DNA of 10,054 nt, from assembly GCA_900290315.1 (NCBI GenBank), contig OKRF01000241.1, positions 1 to 10,054 of the forward strand, read 5' to 3'. Source of the DNA: Candidatus Sulfopaludibacter sp. SbA3. GTDB lineage: Bacteria > Acidobacteriota > Terriglobia > Bryobacterales > Bryobacteraceae. Position 1 is the stretch's first letter. Every line of letters begins with the position of its first letter. Made by a program: the position numbers and the translations under genes. Positions 6,703 to 10,054 of the stretch are shown piece after piece. The notes beneath the pieces were generated by a model that was not told the origin of the DNA, did not search any database, and was given only the letters and a program-made list of their open reading frames with translations.

Positions 6703-6908
6703 CGGCGATGTGAATGATGGGTGCCCTCTCGGCGCCATTCCCGCAACATAGCGGCGAACTCTTCGACCGATTCATCCTCGGCCGCAGGATGCCCCAGCAA
6801 ATCATCAAAGTCCACTACGGGCCGCACACCTTGACGAACCGCGAGTTCTTCAAACGAAAGCGTTTCTTCTGCCGTTTCTTTCGCCGATTTGATCGTGTCT
6901 CGCTCCAT
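6699..6908 (-). CDS. Antitoxin of the PIN-toxin pair
   Basis: A 69-aa acidic protein directly upstream of the PIN toxin, sharing four bases with it (ATGA, 6702-6699), the usual antitoxin-first coupled layout. It should bind and inhibit the toxin and probably represses its own promoter. The N-terminal half is helical and charged (TIKSAKETAEETLSFEELA). The C-terminal half ends FDDLLGHPAAEDESVEEF then LREWRREG, an acidic stretch and amphipathic tail that commonly wraps the toxin. I cannot place it in a named antitoxin family with certainty; no obvious ribbon-helix-helix or AbrB pattern stands out. The frame is intact although the toxin is broken. There is no clear ribosome site. TAAGCT lies 6 nt before the ATG. 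Identification rests mainly on gene order and overlap. Confidence 0.75.
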   Translation of the reverse strand: MERDTIKSAKETAEETLSFEELAVRQGVRPVVDFDDLLGHPAAEDESVEEFAAMLREWRREGTHHSHRR

Positions 6909-6939
6909 AGATTCAGCTTACCAGCAGGTCGTGACGTGG

Positions 6940-6975
6940 AGGGTCTGACCAACCCTGACACGTTCCATCAACCCT
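6940..6975. promoter_or_regulatory. Candidate operator of the toxin-antitoxin unit
   Basis: CAACCCT occurs twice, at 6950-6956 and 6969-6975, 19 bp apart (about two helical turns). The first copy also forms an inverted repeat with 6940-6944 (AGGGT, 7-nt spacer, ACCCT at 6952-6956). The cluster lies 32-67 bp upstream of the antitoxin start, in the 72-bp gap after the AIM24 gene. Autoregulated antitoxins usually bind such repeats; the assignment is inferred from position and symmetry only. Confidence 0.3.
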
Positions 6976-6980
6976 TCAGA

Positions 6981-7033
6981 CTAATCGCTCGACCCCAGAA
7001 TGCCGCCGATGGTATCCAGCGCGGTGTGCTCGT
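6981..7033 (-). repeat. 53-bp direct repeat partner of 6196-6248
   Basis: The last 53 nt of the intact AIM24 gene match 6196-6248 in the same orientation at 50 of 53 positions. The mismatches fall at one position and two adjacent ones within the block. The two copies bracket the toxin-antitoxin pair, 785 bp apart start to start. Confidence 0.85.
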
Positions 7034-7844
7034 CGCGCTGGGGACCGCGGGGAGAAAGCTCCTTGCGCAGGCGCTCGATGGTCATGCTCTGGACCACCAC
7101 GTGGCCGGGACCGGTGAGGGTGGCGAGGAAGAGGCCTTCACCGCCGAATAGCGCCGTCTTGATTCCGCCCACGAATTGGAAATCGTAATCTACCGATTCG
7201 TCGAAGGCCACGATGCAGCCCGCCTCCACTTGCAGCACCTGGCCGGACTCCAGGTCGAAATCGATGAAGTCTCCACCGGCGTGAATGAAGGCAACCCCGG
7301 GTCCGGTGAATTTTTCCAGGATGAAGCCCTCCCCGCCGAAGAAGCCCGCGCCCAGCTTCTTCACCATCGCCACACTGTACTGCACCGTGGTTTCGGCGAA
7401 CAGGAAGGCGTCGCGCTGCACCAGAACGGAGGCGCCCGGCATCAGGTTGAAGGCTTGAATCTTTCCCGGATAGTGTCCCGCGAACCCAACTTCGCCCAGG
7501 CTGTCGGCGCGGAAATAGGTCACAAACAGAGACTCGCCGGTGATGGCACGTTTGAAAGCGCCCAGGAACTTCTCGCCCAACGTACTGCCGGTCATGCGGG
7601 TGTCCCACTGCACGTTGGCGGTCTTGTAAACCATGCGGCCCGCGTCGGCATACACTTCCTGCCCCGGCTTCAATCGCACGCGAGCGATCTGCAGGTTGTC
7701 GCCCTCCACGGAGTAGTCCAGCGGCTCCACCGCAGGCGCGGCGGCCGCGGCACTCCCCGCCCCTACCCCCATCGGCTGTCCACAGCCATTGCAAAACTTC
7801 GCGCCAGGCGCGACTTGCGATCCACAATGCGTACAAAAGCCCAT
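6981..7844 (-). CDS. Zinc-ribbon plus AIM24 (TIGR00266-type) protein
   Basis: A 287-aa protein. Residues 1-22 form a small zinc ribbon: CTHC (Cys4, Cys7) and CNGC (Cys18, Cys21). An Ala-rich linker follows at about 27-38, then the AIM24 domain from about 42 to 265, with its GPGVAFIHAGG, GCIVAFDESVDYD, FGGEGLFLATLTGPG and VVVQSM blocks. AIM24 domains form a beta-structured trimeric fold named after a yeast mitochondrial protein; the bacterial role is not established. There is no signal peptide, so it is probably cytoplasmic. TAGAAT lies 7 nt before the ATG and no Shine-Dalgarno site is seen, suggesting a leaderless transcript. It shares a 44-bp divergent spacer with the putative protease gene. 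A second copy of its C-terminal end lies at 6196-6288. Family assignment is firm; function is not. Confidence 0.92.
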   Translation of the reverse strand: MGFCTHCGSQVAPGAKFCNGCGQPMGVGAGSAAAAAPAVEPLDYSVEGDNLQIARVRLKPGQEVYADAGRMVYKTANVQWDTRMTGSTLGEKFLGAFKRAITGESLFVTYFRADSLGEVGFAGHYPGKIQAFNLMPGASVLVQRDAFLFAETTVQYSVAMVKKLGAGFFGGEGFILEKFTGPGVAFIHAGGDFIDFDLESGQVLQVEAGCIVAFDESVDYDFQFVGGIKTALFGGEGLFLATLTGPGHVVVQSMTIERLRKELSPRGPQRDEHTALDTIGGILGSSD

Positions 7845-7888
7845 GGATCGGATTCTACCGTACCTGCAGCGTGGGAGAATGAAGGAAA

Positions 7889-9442
7889 GTGTCCACGATC
7901 CGCCGCTACGGGCCAGTTACGCTTCTGTTGCTGGCGGGCCTGACGACGCCCGCGTGGCCGCGGCACGACTCCGGAAGTTGCGGGAGCAGCCGCGAAACAC
8001 TGAACGAATCGTTATTCCGGCACCGTCAAATTCTGCGCGCGCGGAGCATGCGAGCGCTCAAGGCTGCTCCGGCGACGGCTGCCCCGGACGCCGGAAGCAT
8101 CGCCATCATTCAGGATTCGGACGGCGTGGTGGAACGGCAAAACCAGTTCAACCTGGATGGCGCGACCCTCACTTTCACCCCCGTGAACGCGACTGCCACG
8201 CAGTATCGCTATGGAGTGGCGCAACAGGGGTACGACGCCGCAGCGGCGGCAGCCGGCGCGCCTTTGATCGCCCTGGACGATGACGACAGCCGCCTGGTGA
8301 CGCTGCCGTTCGCCTTCCCCTTCTTCGGCGCCAGCTACCGCCAGGTCTACGTTAACTCCGATGGCAATCTGACCTTCACGGTGGGCGACAGCGCTTCCAC
8401 CCCGCGCTCGCTGGGACGCATGACCGCGGGACCGCCGCGCATCTCGCCCCTGTTCGACGATCTGAACCCGGCGCAGACCGCGGGCGGCGTGCGGGTGCTG
8501 GTGGAGGGCGCGCGCGCTGTGGTGAGCTGGGTCAAAGTCCCGGAGTATGCCATTTCTGGAACCGGCACCTTGCAGACCTTCCAGGCGCGGCTCTACCCCG
8601 ATGGCCACATCGATTTCGCGTACGCAGACGTGAACCCGGCGTCGGCGGTGGCCGGGATCGCGCCAGGCGCACTCCAGCCAGGCACCACGCTGGTAGATTT
8701 CCTCACGGATGCCAGCGCGGTCTACACCGCGACCATCGCGGAGGTCTTCGGCAACTCGCTCACCATCGACGTAGTGACGGTAGCGCAGCAGTTCTACCAG
8801 ACGCACGAAGATGCGTACGACTACCTGGTGATCTACAACAACATGGGGATCCCCGCGCTCGGCGAAGGCACGGTGGCATACGAAGAAACGGTGCGCAGCA
8901 GCGGCGCCGGGTACGGCGTTCCACAGGGAGATGCGAGCCAGCAGTTCGGATCGGCGGGCCGACTGCAATCGGTGCTCAACCTGGGACCGCTGAGTCAATA
9001 TCCCGTCGACCCCAATGCGCTGGTTCCCGCGCGCGCGGCACAGGCCGATACGCCGCTCACGATTCTGACCCACGAAGCCGGCCACCTGTTCCTGGCCTTC
9101 GCCAGCATCAAGAATGCGGCGGATCCCACGGCTCTCCCCATGCTGGGATTTCAACTGGCGCACTGGAGCTTTCTGTTCGATTCCGAGGCGTCTGTGATGG
9201 AGGGAGAGCGCATCGCCGACCTCGGTGGCAGTGCGGCGCCGGAGTTCCTGACCACGGACATCACCCAGGCCTACGCTCCGCTGGACCAGTACCTGATGGG
9301 CTTTCGCGATGCCTCTGAAGTGCCGGACGTCTTCCTGGTGAACAATCCGTCGCCGAACTTCGCCGCGGCACAGCATCAGTACAGCGGAATCGCTTTTAAC
9401 GGCACGCGGCAGAACATCGCGGCAGAACATCGGCGTGAGTGA
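7889..9442 (+). CDS. Secreted putative zinc metalloprotease (HEAGH), N-terminal part of a frameshifted gene
   Basis: The frame encodes 517 aa from a GTG at 7889; GAAGGA at 7881-7886 is close upstream. Residues 5-24 form a signal peptide (GPVTLLLLAGLTTPAWP). Residues about 130-265 resemble a nidogen-like beta domain (FPFFGASYRQVYVNSDGNLTF, then SPLFDDLNP and a WVKVPEY strand). HEAGH at 395-399 is a zinc-binding HExxH with Glu396 as probable catalytic base. ASVMEGERIADLGG (about 434) and APLDQYLMGF follow, a combination I associate with secreted acidobacterial proteins. The third zinc ligand is not identifiable, so protease activity is inferred. The last residues (AAEHRRE) are out-of-frame products of a 13-bp duplication at 9405-9432. 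Without it the frame would run on to the window edge. Confidence 0.8.
   Translation: MSTIRRYGPVTLLLLAGLTTPAWPRHDSGSCGSSRETLNESLFRHRQILRARSMRALKAAPATAAPDAGSIAIIQDSDGVVERQNQFNLDGATLTFTPVNATATQYRYGVAQQGYDAAAAAAGAPLIALDDDDSRLVTLPFAFPFFGASYRQVYVNSDGNLTFTVGDSASTPRSLGRMTAGPPRISPLFDDLNPAQTAGGVRVLVEGARAVVSWVKVPEYAISGTGTLQTFQARLYPDGHIDFAYADVNPASAVAGIAPGALQPGTTLVDFLTDASAVYTATIAEVFGNSLTIDVVTVAQQFYQTHEDAYDYLVIYNNMGIPALGEGTVAYEETVRSSGAGYGVPQGDASQQFGSAGRLQSVLNLGPLSQYPVDPNALVPARAAQADTPLTILTHEAGHLFLAFASIKNAADPTALPMLGFQLAHWSFLFDSEASVMEGERIADLGGSAAPEFLTTDITQAYAPLDQYLMGFRDASEVPDVFLVNNPSPNFAAAQHQYSGIAFNGTRQNIAAEHRRE
9405..9432 (+). repeat. 13-bp tandem duplication that breaks the HEAGH protein frame
   Basis: CGGCAGAACATCG occurs at 9407-9419 and again at 9420-9432; period-13 identity covers 28 nt (9405-9432). 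Since 13 is not a multiple of 3, the extra unit shifts the frame and a TGA follows at 9440-9442. Removing one unit joins RQNI to GVSDVIAAEG and keeps the frame open to 10054. Confidence 0.93.
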
Positions 9443-10054
9443 CGTAATCGCCGCGGAAGGCCGCCGCACACCGGATTCTACGATAGCCCAGCGGCGCTTT
9501 CGCTTCGCCTTCATCCTGGTGGTGGCCCAGGGCACACAACCAACGGCGGCGGACCTGGCGCAGGTGGATACATACCGGCAGCAGTTCGAAGGATTCTACG
9601 CGCAAGCGGCATCCGGCCGTGCCAGTGCGGACACCACCCTGCGGCGCAGTTTGAAGCTGTCGCTGTTTCCCTCCGGCGGCGTGGTGGCGGGCCGCACGGC
9701 GAGGGGCTCTCTCACGGTGGCCACTCCTCCTGCGACGGATATGCCCGTGCAGTTCACGGCGCCCAACGGCAACGCCCGGTTTCCCGCCAGCGTGACCATC
9801 CCCGCCGGGTCGGTAACCGCGACGTTTGCCTTCGACGGCGTGCAGCCCGGAGTGGAAGAGGTGCAGGTGGTGGCCAGCGATCCCGCGTATGAGACAGCAT
9901 TCGCCCGCGTGCAGGTGGCCGGCAGCGGGCAGTTGAAGCTGGTGCAAGTGCCGGGTGCGGTGGCGGTACGGCTCACCGATGCCAACAATCTGGCGTACCC
10001 CGGCGCAGGCATTCTGGCGACGCCTTCCATCGGCGGGGCGGTGGTCCCATCGGA
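9432..10054 (+). pseudogene. Out-of-frame continuation of the HEAGH protein, with Ig-like domain (partial at right edge)
   Basis: From 9432 a frame reading GVSDVIAAEGRRTPDS runs without a stop for 207 codons to the window edge. It directly continues the protein begun at 7889 once one 13-bp unit is removed. It finishes the protease-like region (RFRFAFILVVAQG) and a short helical stretch (QVDTYRQQFEGFYAQAA). From about 9647 an Ig-like beta domain follows: LKLSLFPSGGVVAGRTARG, then MPVQFTAPNG, VTIPAGSVTATFAF and AFARVQVAG. Such domains are common C-terminal modules of secreted acidobacterial proteins. A GTG at 9435 could be called as a separate start, but no ribosome site precedes it and the segment has no signal peptide. 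It is best treated as the broken 3' part of the upstream gene. Confidence 0.82.

Noticed and set aside
6703..6808. N-terminal extension of the PIN toxin frame back to an ATG at 6808
   Set aside because: It overlaps the antitoxin in a different frame and does not resemble a PIN N-terminus. The real N-terminus is in the frame starting at 6702.
6196..7033. Classical integrative element with att repeats around the toxin-antitoxin pair
   Set aside because: No integrase or recombinase gene is present in the interval, and protein homology to AIM24 continues past the near-identical DNA block, which favours a paralogue remnant. Kept only as an alternative.
8012..9535. Long minus-strand open frame (507 codons) opposite the HEAGH protein
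   Set aside because: Its product is rich in Arg, His and Gly with no domain pattern, typical of an antisense frame of GC-rich coding DNA. The plus strand has a signal peptide, HEAGH and family motifs.

Overview
The window is GC-rich (roughly 60% by eye) bacterial chromosome. It most resembles an Acidobacteriota genome of the Bryobacterales / Solibacter type. That placement is an inference from three things: a secreted protein opening with a carboxypeptidase-regulatory-like domain, as in the many large receptor-like proteins of that group; a secreted HEAGH protein carrying the SVMEG and LDQYLMG motifs I associate with acidobacterial proteins; and the number of exported hydrolases. No rRNA, tRNA, CRISPR array, transposase or integrase was seen.

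Layout. At 1-236 (-) is the N-terminus of an exported carboxypeptidase-regulatory-like protein that runs off the left edge. Divergent from it is signal peptidase I (lepB, 336-1097 +). LepB converges on a minus-strand pair: a SplB-like radical SAM protein (2601-3560) and an exported M20 metallopeptidase (1189-2601), whose stop and start overlap as TAATG. A large imperfect hairpin lies at the convergent junction and reaches the M20 stop codon. Its two arms are diverged copies of a 28-nt palindromic motif, and a third copy lies at 3610-3637 between the radical SAM gene and the next gene. That gene is a secreted GH92 family alpha-mannosidase (3739-6192 +), which carries a perfect 48-bp in-frame tandem duplication.

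The stretch 6193-7844 (all -) is an intact zinc-ribbon/AIM24 gene (6981-7844), then a toxin-antitoxin pair: a 69-aa antitoxin and a PIN-domain toxin coupled by an ATGA overlap. The toxin is broken by a one-base frameshift. After it comes the orphan C-terminal end of a second AIM24 paralogue. The toxin-antitoxin pair is therefore bracketed by two copies of the AIM24 3' end. Finally, 7889 to the right edge (+) encodes a secreted HEAGH-type putative metalloprotease. A 13-bp tandem duplication at 9405-9432 breaks its frame, and the rest of the protein, including an Ig-like domain, continues in another frame to the edge.

The genes do not form one pathway. Most encode exported proteins or export machinery (five predicted signal peptides or membrane anchors). 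The strongest unusual signals are the dispersed palindromic repeat, the paralogue-bracketed and frameshifted toxin-antitoxin locus, and three small indel or duplication events within about 3.6 kb. I see no convincing new multi-gene system.
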